Source: an uncultured Phascolarctobacterium sp.
Lineage (GTDB): Bacteria > Bacillota > Negativicutes > Acidaminococcales > Acidaminococcaceae
NCBI RefSeq assembly: GCF_900753045.1
Contig: NZ_CAADXO010000071.1
Location: forward strand, 1-64,000
Length of the DNA: 64,000 nt
Direction: 5' to 3'
A program made the translations under genes and the position numbers. Numbering within the stretch: the stretch's first letter is position 1; each line of letters begins with the position of its first letter. The notes under the pieces were generated by a model, which saw only the letters and a program-made list of their open reading frames with translations, was not told the origin of the DNA and searched no databases. Of the stretch, positions 1-7,769 are shown piece after piece.

Positions 1-89
1 ACGATATTACCCCTCGCTTAATTCGCTTGGTTTTATGGCGCGCATTAGTCTATCATAGAAATATATGAGTGAAGCAATTTGCTTAGAAC

Positions 90-118
90 TTGCACCCCCT
101 TGTCACTTGTTCTATAAT
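90..118 (+). promoter_or_regulatory. Probable sigma-A promoter of the pcp-like gene
   Basis: A TTGCAC hexamer (90-95) and a perfect TATAAT (113-118) are separated by 17 bases. They lie about 30 bases before the start of the downstream gene. Confidence 0.55.
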
Positions 119-148
119 ATATCTATCTTATTTTTCAGGAGCATATGC

Positions 149-736
149 ATGAAATCTTTACTTATCACCGGCTTTGACCCCTTCGCCCACTATATCGTCA
201 ATCCTTCCTGGAAGGCAGTGAAGGCTTTGCCGGATGTTGTTGGCGATTATCAGCTGCATAAGCTGATGCTGCCGAATATTTTTGATTTAGAAGCAAAAAT
301 TTTGCTGGAGGAAGCTGGCAGAGTAAAGCCTGACGTTATTTTATTATGCGGTATGAACAGCGGCAGCATCAGATTACAATTAAATTTAGCGGCTTTAAAT
401 ATCCGTGATGCTTTTTTAGAAGATAACCTTGGTCATCGACCTTGGGGCGTGCCAATCAGAGAGGGCACTCCTGATGCCTATTTTGCTACCATTCCTGTGC
501 ATAATATGGTGCGTTCTTTACGTGCCAAGCATTATCCTGTTGATCTGGCGCTGAGCTCGGGTGGTTTTGTCTGCAACGATATTTTTTATCTTGCTCTGCA
601 TGCCTTCAATGGTACGGATACTAAAGTAGGCTTTGTGCATGTACCGTTGCTGCCGGAAATGGTGATGGATGAGAGTATGGCCATGCCGTTAGAAAAAACC
701 GCAGAAGCTTTGCAGGCAATCATAAAAGAATTATAA
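149..736 (+). CDS. Pyroglutamyl-peptidase I (Pcp/C15) family protein, catalytic Glu replaced
   Basis: A 195-residue protein with the C15 fold signature. The N-terminal TGFDPF and NPSW motifs (residues 7-20), the nucleophile context SSGGFVCN (Cys142) and the His context GFVHVP (His164) match pyrrolidone-carboxylate peptidases, which remove N-terminal pyroglutamate. The family's glycine-rich segment that ends in PERVAIN, with the catalytic Glu, reads here GMNSGSIRLQLNLAALN, so Asn79 sits at the Glu position. I chose this ATG rather than an upstream one at 65 because AGGAG (137-141) lies 7 bases before it. A terminator follows. The fold is clear, but peptidase activity is doubtful because the Cys-His-Glu triad is incomplete. 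Confidence 0.8.
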   Translation: MKSLLITGFDPFAHYIVNPSWKAVKALPDVVGDYQLHKLMLPNIFDLEAKILLEEAGRVKPDVILLCGMNSGSIRLQLNLAALNIRDAFLEDNLGHRPWGVPIREGTPDAYFATIPVHNMVRSLRAKHYPVDLALSSGGFVCNDIFYLALHAFNGTDTKVGFVHVPLLPEMVMDESMAMPLEKTAEALQAIIKEL

Positions 737-740
737 TTTA

Positions 741-770
741 CCGGATAGCTGTTATGGCTATCCGGATTTT
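741..770 (+). terminator. Rho-independent terminator after the pcp-like gene
   Basis: The arms CCGGATAGC (741-749) and GCTATCCGG (757-765) pair perfectly and are followed by a short T-run. Confidence 0.8.
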
Positions 771-865
771 GCATGTCTAAGCATAAATTTGAATCTTTAA
801 ATGCTATTATTTTTTTCTGCAAGGCGCTATAATATTAAAAGCAAAGCATATGGGCAGGTGATATG

Positions 866-1507
866 ATGTACTTTCAATACGGCGAAACAGAAATAAATTA
901 TCTTAAGCGCAAGGATAAGAAGCTGGCGTGGGCAATAGAGCAAATCGGCCATATCGAGCGCAAGCTGGACGCTAATCTTTTTGCTGCTGTTGTACGTCAT
1001 ATTGTTGGGCAACAGATTTCATCCAAGGCACAGGCAACCGTCTGGGCGCGCTTGGAGGCAAAGCTGACAACAGTTACACCTGCGGCAGTGCATGCTGCGT
1101 CGGCGCAGGAGTTGCAGGCCTTGGGCATGAGTTTGCGTAAGGCGGAATACATCAGGGATTTTGCGGATAAAATTGTCAGCGGTGAATTTGATTTGCAGGC
1201 TGTGGAGCAGATGAGTGATGCAGAGGCGATTACAGCTCTGAGCAGCCTTAAGGGGATTGGGAAATGGACGGCAGAAATGATTTTACTGTTCTGTCTGCAG
1301 CGGCCGGATATTTTGAGTTATGATGATCTGGCAATCCAGCGCGGTTTGCGGATGCTGTATCATCACCGTAAAATAACCCGCGAGCTGTTTAATAAATATC
1401 AAAAACGTTACAGCCCCTATGGCAGTACGGCAGCCATTTACCTTTGGGCGATTGCCGGCGGTGCGATAGAGGGCATGAAGGATTATGCGCCTGCGAAAAA
1501 ACGTTAA
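866..1507 (+). CDS. alkA: DNA-3-methyladenine glycosylase II (AlkA-type, HhH-GPD)
   Basis: A base-excision glycosylase of about 213 residues that removes alkylated bases such as 3-methyladenine. It has the helix-hairpin-helix LKGIGKWTAEM (about residues 128-138), followed by RPDILSYDD, whose second Asp is at the AlkA catalytic Asp position. It lacks the extra N-terminal domain of E. coli AlkA, as in many short bacterial homologues. Two ATGs (863, 866) are possible. AGGTG at 856-860 gives better spacing (5 bases) to 866. Downstream lies ogt, another alkylation-repair gene, so the pair probably forms a repair module. An orphan tRNA 3' end starts directly after the stop codon. Confidence 0.88.
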   Translation: MYFQYGETEINYLKRKDKKLAWAIEQIGHIERKLDANLFAAVVRHIVGQQISSKAQATVWARLEAKLTTVTPAAVHAASAQELQALGMSLRKAEYIRDFADKIVSGEFDLQAVEQMSDAEAITALSSLKGIGKWTAEMILLFCLQRPDILSYDDLAIQRGLRMLYHHRKITRELFNKYQKRYSPYGSTAAIYLWAIAGGAIEGMKDYAPAKKR

Positions 1508-1512
1508 ATTAT

Positions 1513-1540
1513 AAGGGTTCGATTCCCCTTAGCGCTACCA
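1513..1540 (+). other. Orphan tRNA 3' end (T arm, acceptor 3' strand, CCA)
   Basis: After the alkA stop there is a T-arm with the canonical GTTCGATTC core, then a 7-base acceptor strand, a discriminator A and an encoded CCA ending at 1540. The matching 5' part of a tRNA is not present upstream, where alkA coding sequence lies. The fragment is therefore a tRNA remnant. Such remnants are typical of att sites left by tRNA-targeting integrases, or of a deleted tRNA gene. Confidence 0.65.
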
Positions 1541-1562
1541 CGCAAAATAAATGAGGTTGAAT

Positions 1563-2096
1563 ATGTTGTACTATAAAAAGATTTCCTCGCCTTTAGGCGA
1601 AATAACTTTACGCAGCGATGGTGAAAGTTTAACCGGTCTATGGTTTGCAGACGATAAGCATTATGGCGATAAAGATATTCAAGATGCGCAAAATGCGGAG
1701 CTGCCTGTTTTTGCACTTGCCGAAAAGTGGCTGGCTGAATATTTCGCAGGCTGCGAACCTAAGGTAAATGTACCTTTGCAATTTACCGGCAGTGATTTTC
1801 AGGAAAGTGTCTGGAAGATATTGCAAAATATCCCTTATGGCCGTTTAGTAACTTACGGCGATATTGCGCGCGAAATTGCAGCGCAGCGTTGTCTTGCGCG
1901 CATGTCGGCGCAGGCTGTAGGCGGTGCAGTGGGACGTAATCCGCTGTGCATTATTATTCCGTGCCATCGCGTAATAGGCGCTGATGGCAGCCTTACCGGC
2001 TATGGCGGCGGTATGTGGCGCAAGGTGCGTTTGTTAGAGATAGAAAAGGTAGATATGAGTAAATTAACTGTACCGACAAAGGGCACAGCTTTATAA
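1563..2096 (+). CDS. ogt: Methylated-DNA--protein-cysteine methyltransferase
   Basis: A suicide repair protein of 177 residues that transfers alkyl groups from O6-alkylguanine to its own Cys. The active-site motif IIPCHRVIG and the preceding NIPYGRLVTYGDIA and VGRNPLCIIIPCH context are those of the Ogt/AGT C-terminal domain, and an N-terminal ribonuclease-like domain precedes it. The start at 1563 is preferred over 1551: TGAGGTTGAAT gives a Shine-Dalgarno match (GAGGT, 1553-1557) only for the inner ATG. It is followed after 12 bases by an MFS gene with a strong AAAGGAG site, suggesting co-transcription. Confidence 0.93.
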   Translation: MLYYKKISSPLGEITLRSDGESLTGLWFADDKHYGDKDIQDAQNAELPVFALAEKWLAEYFAGCEPKVNVPLQFTGSDFQESVWKILQNIPYGRLVTYGDIAREIAAQRCLARMSAQAVGGAVGRNPLCIIIPCHRVIGADGSLTGYGGGMWRKVRLLEIEKVDMSKLTVPTKGTAL

Positions 2097-2108
2097 AGGA
2101 GTTTTTAT

Positions 2109-3287
2109 ATGAATAAAATGTATTATCCTGTTGTCGCATTGGCATTGGGACATCTTGTTACCGATATGCAGGCGGGTGCGCTGCCTATCGTTTTACCGCA
2201 GCTGAAGGAGCTGTTTTCCTTGAGCTATTCACAGTTGGCGGCGATTGTACTGCTGCAAAATATTATGTCATCCGTTATTCAGCCGGCTTTCGGCTATCTG
2301 ACCGACAGGCGCTCGCTGCCGCGCTTTCTGCCGCTTTGCGCGGCGCTGGCAGGTGCAGGCTTTGCTTTTGTAGGCTGGGTATCAAGCTACACGCTGCTTT
2401 TATGCACGGTTATTTTTATCAGCTTGGCGAGTGCAACATACCATCCGCAGGCTTCCAAAACAGTAAATTTTTTGAGTGATGATACAAATCGCACGAAAAA
2501 TATGGGCTTATTTTCTATCGGCGGTAACGCCGGTATGGCAGTTGGCTCCATCTTTATGACCTTCCTTTTAGGCCTGGCCGGCGGCATTCACAACACCATG
2601 TATTTTGCTGTCCCCGGCTTGCTCGTCTTTTTACTGATGGCAAAGGCGATGCCTGATTACATCCGTGTCAACAAGGAGCATGAGGTGCAGCAGGCTAAGA
2701 AGGCTGCAGACGGTACAAGCGAAAAAATGTCATATTTTGCGCTCTTCCTGATTTTATTCTACATTTTCATGCGTTCTTCTATTCACAGCGGTATTTCAAC
2801 ATATCTGCCTTTATATTTTATGAAGTTCCGCGGCTTTGAGGCAGTGTTTTCCAGCAGTCTGGTGTCCGGCTTCCTCTTAGGCGGTGTGGCAGGTACCTAT
2901 GTCGGTTCAATTTTGAGCGACAGACTGGGAGCACGCAAAATTCTTTTAGGCTCTATCACGCTGAGCATTCCGGCGATTTACTGTATTACGATTGCTACGA
3001 CTAAGCTTTTTGCGATGGCTTCGGTTGTTGTTGCAGGCTTTTGCATCATCGGTTCCTTTGCGACAACTATCATTATTGCACAGTGTATGATGCCGAATAA
3101 TGTGGGCATGGCGTCCGGTCTGACGATTGGCTTCAGCGTTGGCTTAGGCGGCTTTGGCGTAACGATTCTCGGCGTGCTGGCCGATAAGTTTGGTCTGCCG
3201 ATGGTTATGCAGCTTTTGGTGTGGTTGCCGATTGTAGCGGCGATTACAGCTATTTGGATTCCGATACCGAAAAAATTACAAAAATAA
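2109..3287 (+). CDS. MFS transporter, fosmidomycin-resistance (Fsr)-like
   Basis: A 392-residue inner-membrane major facilitator with about 12 hydrophobic helices. The first helix contains GHLVTDMQAGALPIVLPQL, and the loop after helix 2 has GYLTDRRSLPRF, resembling Fsr-type drug exporters. The segment SATYHPQASK with a conserved HP in helix 4 is also seen in that group. AAAGGAG lies just before the start. The substrate cannot be read from sequence; efflux of a small phosphonate or other drug is only a family-level guess. Confidence 0.75.
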   Translation: MNKMYYPVVALALGHLVTDMQAGALPIVLPQLKELFSLSYSQLAAIVLLQNIMSSVIQPAFGYLTDRRSLPRFLPLCAALAGAGFAFVGWVSSYTLLLCTVIFISLASATYHPQASKTVNFLSDDTNRTKNMGLFSIGGNAGMAVGSIFMTFLLGLAGGIHNTMYFAVPGLLVFLLMAKAMPDYIRVNKEHEVQQAKKAADGTSEKMSYFALFLILFYIFMRSSIHSGISTYLPLYFMKFRGFEAVFSSSLVSGFLLGGVAGTYVGSILSDRLGARKILLGSITLSIPAIYCITIATTKLFAMASVVVAGFCIIGSFATTIIIAQCMMPNNVGMASGLTIGFSVGLGGFGVTILGVLADKFGLPMVMQLLVWLPIVAAITAIWIPIPKKLQK

Positions 3288-3377
3288 AATAGCATATGCT
3301 GAAAAACGGGTTTCCGGAACTTTCTCATCTGTTTTTGGCCAAGCATATGATAATTTGTTATAGAGGGGTATTTTCTT

Positions 3378-4259
3378 ATGGATATTAATTACAGACTTGG
3401 TATACTTTATGGCCTCGGTGCCTATCTTTTATGGGGCGTGCTGCCGATATACTGGAAGTTGCTGCAGCATGTTGAGGCGATGGAAATTTTGGCGAGCCGT
3501 TTTTTATGGTCTGCCGTTTTCGTTTTTCTTTTGTTATTTGTAACAGGTAAGCTAAACATCTTCATGCAGGAAACCAAGGTTATTTTCAGCACGAAAAAGA
3601 CGGCCTGCTGCATGGTGCTGGCAGCAATTATGATCAGCTTCAACTGGGGTATTTTTATCTGGGCGGTAGAAGCAGGACGCATTGTAGAAACAAGCATGGG
3701 CTATTATATCAGCCCGCTGATGAATGTGCTCTTTGGTGTAGTATTTCTGCGTGAACGTCTGACTAAGCTGCAAATTGCAGCGGTTGGCTGCGCTGCTGTC
3801 GGCATTGGTGTGATTATTGTCCATAACGGCGGCCTGCCTTGGGTAGCCTTGACACTGCCATTGACCTTTGCCTTCTATGGTTTGTTGAAAAAAATTATTG
3901 TTGCCCAACCTATGACGAGTATCCTGTTGGAAACGCTATTGATTTCGCCCTTGGCTGCAGGCTACTTATATTATCTTAGCATCAACGAAGGTACTGTTTA
4001 TCAAAGCTGCGATATGAGTACGCTGCTGCTTTTGGCAGGTGCCGGCGCTGTTACGGCAACACCGATGCTGCTGTTTACGGCCTGCGCGCGTAAGCTGCCT
4101 TTGAATATTGTAGGCTTTTTGCAATATATTTCGCCGTCGATATCGCTGATGATTGGTGTGCTGATTTACGGTGAACCATTTACCGGTACTACTGCTGCAG
4201 CCTTTTGCTGCATTTGGGCGGGACTGGCGCTGTTCATATGGTCACAGATAAGAAGATAA
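3378..4259 (+). CDS. rarD: RarD-type EamA/DMT permease
   Basis: A 293-residue drug/metabolite transporter with ten predicted helices in two EamA repeats. The opening GLGAYLLWGVLPIYWKLL and the ASRFLWSAVF segment are characteristic of RarD (chloramphenicol-sensitive protein family). The ligand is unknown. GAGGGG (3363-3368) lies 9 bases before the ATG. A terminator follows immediately, ending the run of + strand genes that begins at alkA. Confidence 0.85.
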   Translation: MDINYRLGILYGLGAYLLWGVLPIYWKLLQHVEAMEILASRFLWSAVFVFLLLFVTGKLNIFMQETKVIFSTKKTACCMVLAAIMISFNWGIFIWAVEAGRIVETSMGYYISPLMNVLFGVVFLRERLTKLQIAAVGCAAVGIGVIIVHNGGLPWVALTLPLTFAFYGLLKKIIVAQPMTSILLETLLISPLAAGYLYYLSINEGTVYQSCDMSTLLLLAGAGAVTATPMLLFTACARKLPLNIVGFLQYISPSISLMIGVLIYGEPFTGTTAAAFCCIWAGLALFIWSQIRR

Positions 4260-4263
4260 AAAT

Positions 4264-4305
4264 AAACTCCTGCAGGCAGGCTAGAGGCCCGTCAGCAGGA
4301 GTTTT
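4264..4305 (+). terminator. Terminator after rarD
   Basis: The arms AAACTCCTGC (4264-4273) and GCAGGAGTTT (4295-4304) are perfectly complementary and run into a T tract. Confidence 0.85.
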
Positions 4306-4329
4306 TGCGTTTAGCAATAATGCCCATTT

Positions 4330-4359
4330 TTGAAAAATATATGCTGCTTATGCTATAAT
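4330..4359 (+). promoter_or_regulatory. Probable promoter of the yeiH-like gene
   Basis: TTGAAA (4330-4335) and TATAAT (4354-4359) have an 18-base spacer. The start codon follows 28 bases later. Confidence 0.55.
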
Positions 4360-4387
4360 TATATTTGTTTTTTATGGAGGTGTTATA

Positions 4388-5416
4388 ATGAACTTTTTCT
4401 CAGATAAGTGGCGCGGTATTATTTTATGTGCTGTTTTGGCAGTGCCGTGCTGGTTTTTAGGCAAGCTGGTGCCTGTAGTCGGCGCACCTGTCTTTGCAAT
4501 TCTTTTAGGCATGCTGGTAGCGCTTGTGTGGCCTGTAGAGGCTGCATTTAAAAGCGGTGTAGGCTTTGTATCCAAAAAGGTGCTGCAGTACGCAGTAATC
4601 TTGCTTGGCTTCGGTCTGAATATTTCCGTTGTACTGGCAACCGGCAAGCAGTCACTGCCGATTATCGTCTGCACGATTGCAACTTCGCTTATCGTGGCCT
4701 ATGTATTGCATAAGGTAATGAACATTCCGGGCAAGATTTCCACACTTATCGGTGTAGGTTCGTCTATCTGTGGCGGCAGTGCAGTGGCTGCGACAGCGCC
4801 TGTCATCAAGGCAGACGATGAAGAGGTGGCGCAGGCTATCAGTGTTATCTTTTTCTTTAATGTGCTGGCAGCGCTGCTTTTCCCCTGGTTAGGTACAGTG
4901 TTGGGATTTTCTACGACAAGCGGTGAAGCCTTCGGTATTTTTGCCGGTACTGCTGTTAACGATACTTCTTCTGTTACGGCAACGGCGGCGACTTGGGATG
5001 CAATGTTCGGTCTGGGAACGGCAACTTTGGATAAGGCGGTGACAGTAAAGCTGACGCGTACACTGGCAATTATTCCGATTACGCTGGTATTAGGTTATCT
5101 TGTGGGTAAACGTGAACAGGATGCAAATCATGAAGTGAATATCAGGAGCATTGTGCCGAGCTTTATACTGTACTTCGTACTGGCTTCGCTTATCACCACG
5201 TTGGCGACAAGCATGGGCGTAGCAGCAGAGTTTTTTGCACCGCTCAAATGGCTCAGCAAGTTCTTTATCGTTATGGCGATGGCAGCAGTAGGCCTGAATA
5301 CGAATATCGTCAAGCTGGTGACAACAAGCAGCAAGCCATTGGGACTAGGTCTTGGCTGTTGGGCAGGTATTACGGTTGTGAGCCTGCTTTTGCAGCATCT
5401 GCTTAATCTCTGGTAA
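4388..5416 (+). CDS. YeiH/YadS family putative sulfate exporter
   Basis: A 342-residue membrane protein with about ten helices. It matches the UPF0324/YeiH family: LLGFGLNISVVLATG, the signature GVGSSICGGSAVAATAP, and GIFAGTAVNDTSSVTATA are all present. Members are often annotated as sulfate exporters, but the function is weakly established. GGAGGTG precedes the ATG. A hairpin at 5444-5477 terminates the transcript. Confidence 0.85.
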   Translation: MNFFSDKWRGIILCAVLAVPCWFLGKLVPVVGAPVFAILLGMLVALVWPVEAAFKSGVGFVSKKVLQYAVILLGFGLNISVVLATGKQSLPIIVCTIATSLIVAYVLHKVMNIPGKISTLIGVGSSICGGSAVAATAPVIKADDEEVAQAISVIFFFNVLAALLFPWLGTVLGFSTTSGEAFGIFAGTAVNDTSSVTATAATWDAMFGLGTATLDKAVTVKLTRTLAIIPITLVLGYLVGKREQDANHEVNIRSIVPSFILYFVLASLITTLATSMGVAAEFFAPLKWLSKFFIVMAMAAVGLNTNIVKLVTTSSKPLGLGLGCWAGITVVSLLLQHLLNLW

Positions 5417-5443
5417 GCAGAATAAAATTTAATTTTGCATCGG

Positions 5444-5477
5444 AAACAGCGACAAATAATAGTTTGTTCGCTGTTTT
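5444..5477 (+). terminator. Terminator after the yeiH-like gene
   Basis: AAACAGCGACAAA (5444-5456) pairs with TTTGTTCGCTGTTTT (5463-5477) with one bulge. The T-run is short. Confidence 0.6.
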
Positions 5478-5570
5478 CAGCGTTTTAAAAGGCTGTTTTG
5501 CTTGTGAGCGGGACGAAGCGGGACCCCTAGATATAGTGTTGTGGAAATCTCCCCCTAGTTGTTATTAAAG

Positions 5571-5718
5571 TTATCCACAGATTGTGCATAACATGTTGAT
5601 AATTGTGTAAAATCCTTGTAAACAAGCCACTTTTTTCTCAGAGGCTAGTGGATAACACTCTGCATAACTAAAAGTTATGCACAAAAACTGTGGATAAGTC
5701 TGTTGATACTGTTGATAA
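5571..5718. other. Dense cluster of DnaA-box-like 9-mers
   Basis: Within 148 bases there are two perfect TTATCCACA boxes, at 5571-5579 (+) and 5689-5697 (-). TTATGCACA occurs at 5583-5591 (-) and 5675-5683 (+), TTATCAACA at 5594-5602 (-) and 5710-5718 (-), and one-mismatch forms at 5647-5655 and 5701-5709. This is the only thing of note in the ~490-base gap 5417-5909, apart from the terminator at its left edge and a hairpin (ACGCAAG near 5803, CTTGCGT near 5845) before the next gene. It could be a replication origin, a DnaA-titrating site or a DnaA-regulated promoter. dnaA and dnaN are not in the window. Confidence 0.7.
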
Positions 5719-5909
5719 CCTTACACTAAATATCGGAAACAGGGGATATATTTTCCAGGAAAACAAGATAATTTCCTATTGCTGAGGTGGTATTTTGTAT
5801 ACAAACGCAAGTTTTTTTGCTGTCTGCAAAGTTTTTGCTTGCGTAATAGACGATTTTTGTTCATAATATTACTATGACTAATTGTAAGTAAATGGAGGAA
5901 GATTAGGTT

Positions 5910-7268
5910 ATGGCATTAAAGCAAATGGATGCATTGGCAGCCTTGCGTGAGGCTGCAGGTGAAGTTATAGAAACTTCTTTGTGTGATGTACAGGGCAGTT
6001 GGCTGGCACTGGTAAATACTGAGGAAGGCAAGCGTCTGGCTTTTGCTGCGAAGTGTGAAGCTGCGCTGAGCGCACTGTGGAAGGATGTTGAGAAGGAAGC
6101 AGACGTTAAGGACGTACATGTTTCTGTTATGGCGTTGAATGCAAATAATGCTGCGCTGGTGCGCCGCTATGTTAAATGGACCGCACCGACTGCCTGCGGC
6201 ACTAAAGGTGCCAGCATAGGCTTCAGCGATTGGCTGGGCGAAGCAGATGCTGTTGTGGCAGAGCTGTTCGGTAAACGTCAGCTGAAACCGGTATTGGTTG
6301 ATTTTACTACCGAGGACAGCGAAGCTCTGCAGCGCTATTTTGTACAGGCTGTGGATACCGCAACCTGGGGCGTATTCGAAGAGGGCTACAAGGAAGGCTA
6401 CGGTGCTAATGCTGCCGGCCTGAAAACCGAAGAGGAAATCGTGAAGGCTCTGCTTTACGGTTACAGCATGATTGGCTATGACTGCAGCGATAAGATTGAC
6501 CTGGGCATTGAAAAGCTGTCCGACGAGGCTGTTGACAAACGCTTTGAACAGTTCAACGAAACCTTCCGTGCTGCTGTGCATGCTTCCTATCTGAACGCTG
6601 AGTTCAAGGTTGGCACCAGCAAGATTACCTTTACGGAAAATCAGCTGCACCGCATTGTTCTGGAATACGGCGAAGCAATTATGCATATCCAGTTCATCTA
6701 CAACTCCTATCTGAAGAATACTCCGTGGGATATTGACTTTGAGCTGGATTTGTCCAAGCCCGGCAAGGTGCTGACTCCGCAGGAGCATTATCTGATTGGC
6801 AATGAGCTGCAGCGTAACGGTATTAAGCTGAGCTCTATCTGCCTCGACCCGTTGAAGGACGCAGAGGCGGTAAACGATAATCTGCAGCTGCACTGCGAGA
6901 TTGCCGACACCTTCGGCTATCGCCTGAGCTTTAAAAATGCGGACATCGCTATGGAAGATACTGCTGCTGCTATGAAATATCTGAAGGGTAAGGTTCATTT
7001 CAAAATGAACAATATCCTCTGGATGAGCGCAATAGAGCTTGCCAAAGCTCTGGATGCCGACCTGTTCGGCAAGCTGTGTGCTGCCTGCGGCTGTGAGGCT
7101 ACAGCAGATGCTGCTGACCGTGCATTGGTGCTTGGCTACAGAAAGGCGCTGAATCCGAAAGAGGAAGGCAATGTTGCTGCTGACATGAAGGCTTTCCTGG
7201 AAGCGCATCATGCTGAATATGCTGCTGCAATCAAAGAGAATGTAGCTGCAAAATTAAAGAATATCTAA
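5910..7268 (+). CDS. Divergent tagaturonate/fructuronate epimerase (UxaE)-family protein
   Basis: A 452-residue cytoplasmic protein. The second half resembles the UxaE TIM-barrel family: LTPQEHYLIGNELQRNGIKLSSI corresponds to the family's TPEEHFFIANELKRRGV segment, followed by an IADTFGYRLSF stretch and a KVHFKMNNILWMSAIE stretch like the KTAGTNWLEA region. Where typical members have an HSGSDKF-like segment with polar ligands, this protein has FKNADIAMED, so metal-binding residues may be lost. The first half is less conserved. No other uronate-pathway gene is nearby. I infer an old paralogue with changed or lost activity. Codon use is typical of the host. Confidence 0.55.
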   Translation: MALKQMDALAALREAAGEVIETSLCDVQGSWLALVNTEEGKRLAFAAKCEAALSALWKDVEKEADVKDVHVSVMALNANNAALVRRYVKWTAPTACGTKGASIGFSDWLGEADAVVAELFGKRQLKPVLVDFTTEDSEALQRYFVQAVDTATWGVFEEGYKEGYGANAAGLKTEEEIVKALLYGYSMIGYDCSDKIDLGIEKLSDEAVDKRFEQFNETFRAAVHASYLNAEFKVGTSKITFTENQLHRIVLEYGEAIMHIQFIYNSYLKNTPWDIDFELDLSKPGKVLTPQEHYLIGNELQRNGIKLSSICLDPLKDAEAVNDNLQLHCEIADTFGYRLSFKNADIAMEDTAAAMKYLKGKVHFKMNNILWMSAIELAKALDADLFGKLCAACGCEATADAADRALVLGYRKALNPKEEGNVAADMKAFLEAHHAEYAAAIKENVAAKLKNI

Positions 7269-7277
7269 GATAAAAAT

Positions 7278-7769
7278 TTAAGGACTTCCCAAAAATTTTT
7301 GGGAAGTCTTTTGTTTTACAGCCTGCTTCCGTTGCAAGGCATCCTTTTTGAAGGATTCAAAAGCAGCCAGCATTTCTTCCAGACGGTCAGCAGAAAAGCC
7401 AGAAGTTTTCTTTGCCTTATTGATTTTGTTTCGCCAGTTCTGGCACTCGTTTTTGTAGAGCAGGTCATAATTGTTTTCTCTGGCTCGTTCATCAAACTCA
7501 CGCTTGTTCTGGAGAGATTGCTTTTTGCGACACTTATCACTGCACAGCTCATATCGCTGGCTTCTGGCAAGAAATACTTTCCCGCAGATTTTGCATTTCC
7601 GGAAATACAGCCCCCAATCGTTCAGGTGGTTCGGATAATAGATCATCAGTGGATACAGGGATGAATAGGCAGCAACACACACCATTTTTCGTTTGTTGTC
7701 TGGATACCAGAGGTCAAGCCGGGTATCTTCTGGCGGCACAGAACTATAAATATGCGTGGAAATATTCAT
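7278..7769 (-). CDS. Small zinc-finger protein of mobile-element type (DUF6076-like)
   Basis: A 163-residue protein with a Cys4 cluster at residues 59, 62, 76 and 80 (CKIC then LCSDKC), followed by a basic helical region ending in QRKQAVKQK. Proteins of this build occur on integrative elements of Clostridia; the DUF6076 label is from memory and not certain. Its ATG overlaps the stop of the broken gene upstream (7766-7768), so the two were one operon. The last codons (SQKFLGSP) lie in the host terminator hairpin, so the native C-terminus is probably altered at the insertion junction. Confidence 0.6.
   Translation of the reverse strand: MNISTHIYSSVPPEDTRLDLWYPDNKRKMVCVAAYSSLYPLMIYYPNHLNDWGLYFRKCKICGKVFLARSQRYELCSDKCRKKQSLQNKREFDERARENNYDLLYKNECQNWRNKINKAKKTSGFSADRLEEMLAAFESFKKDALQRKQAVKQKTSQKFLGSP
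7283..7309. terminator. Strong bidirectional terminator hairpin
   Basis: GACTTCCC AAAAATTTTT GGGAAGTC is a perfect palindrome followed by T-rich sequence. It ends the UxaE-like transcript. It also encodes the last residues of the opposing zinc-finger gene, suggesting the island joined the host here. Confidence 0.85.

Noticed and set aside
1505..1540. A complete tRNA gene after alkA
   Set aside because: Only the T arm and 3' acceptor are present; the upstream 50 bases are alkA coding sequence with no D arm, anticodon arm or matching 5' acceptor strand.
5916..7211. Minus-strand ORF (431 codons) opposite the UxaE-like gene
   Set aside because: Shadow frame; the plus-strand gene has a ribosome site, a terminator and family motifs.
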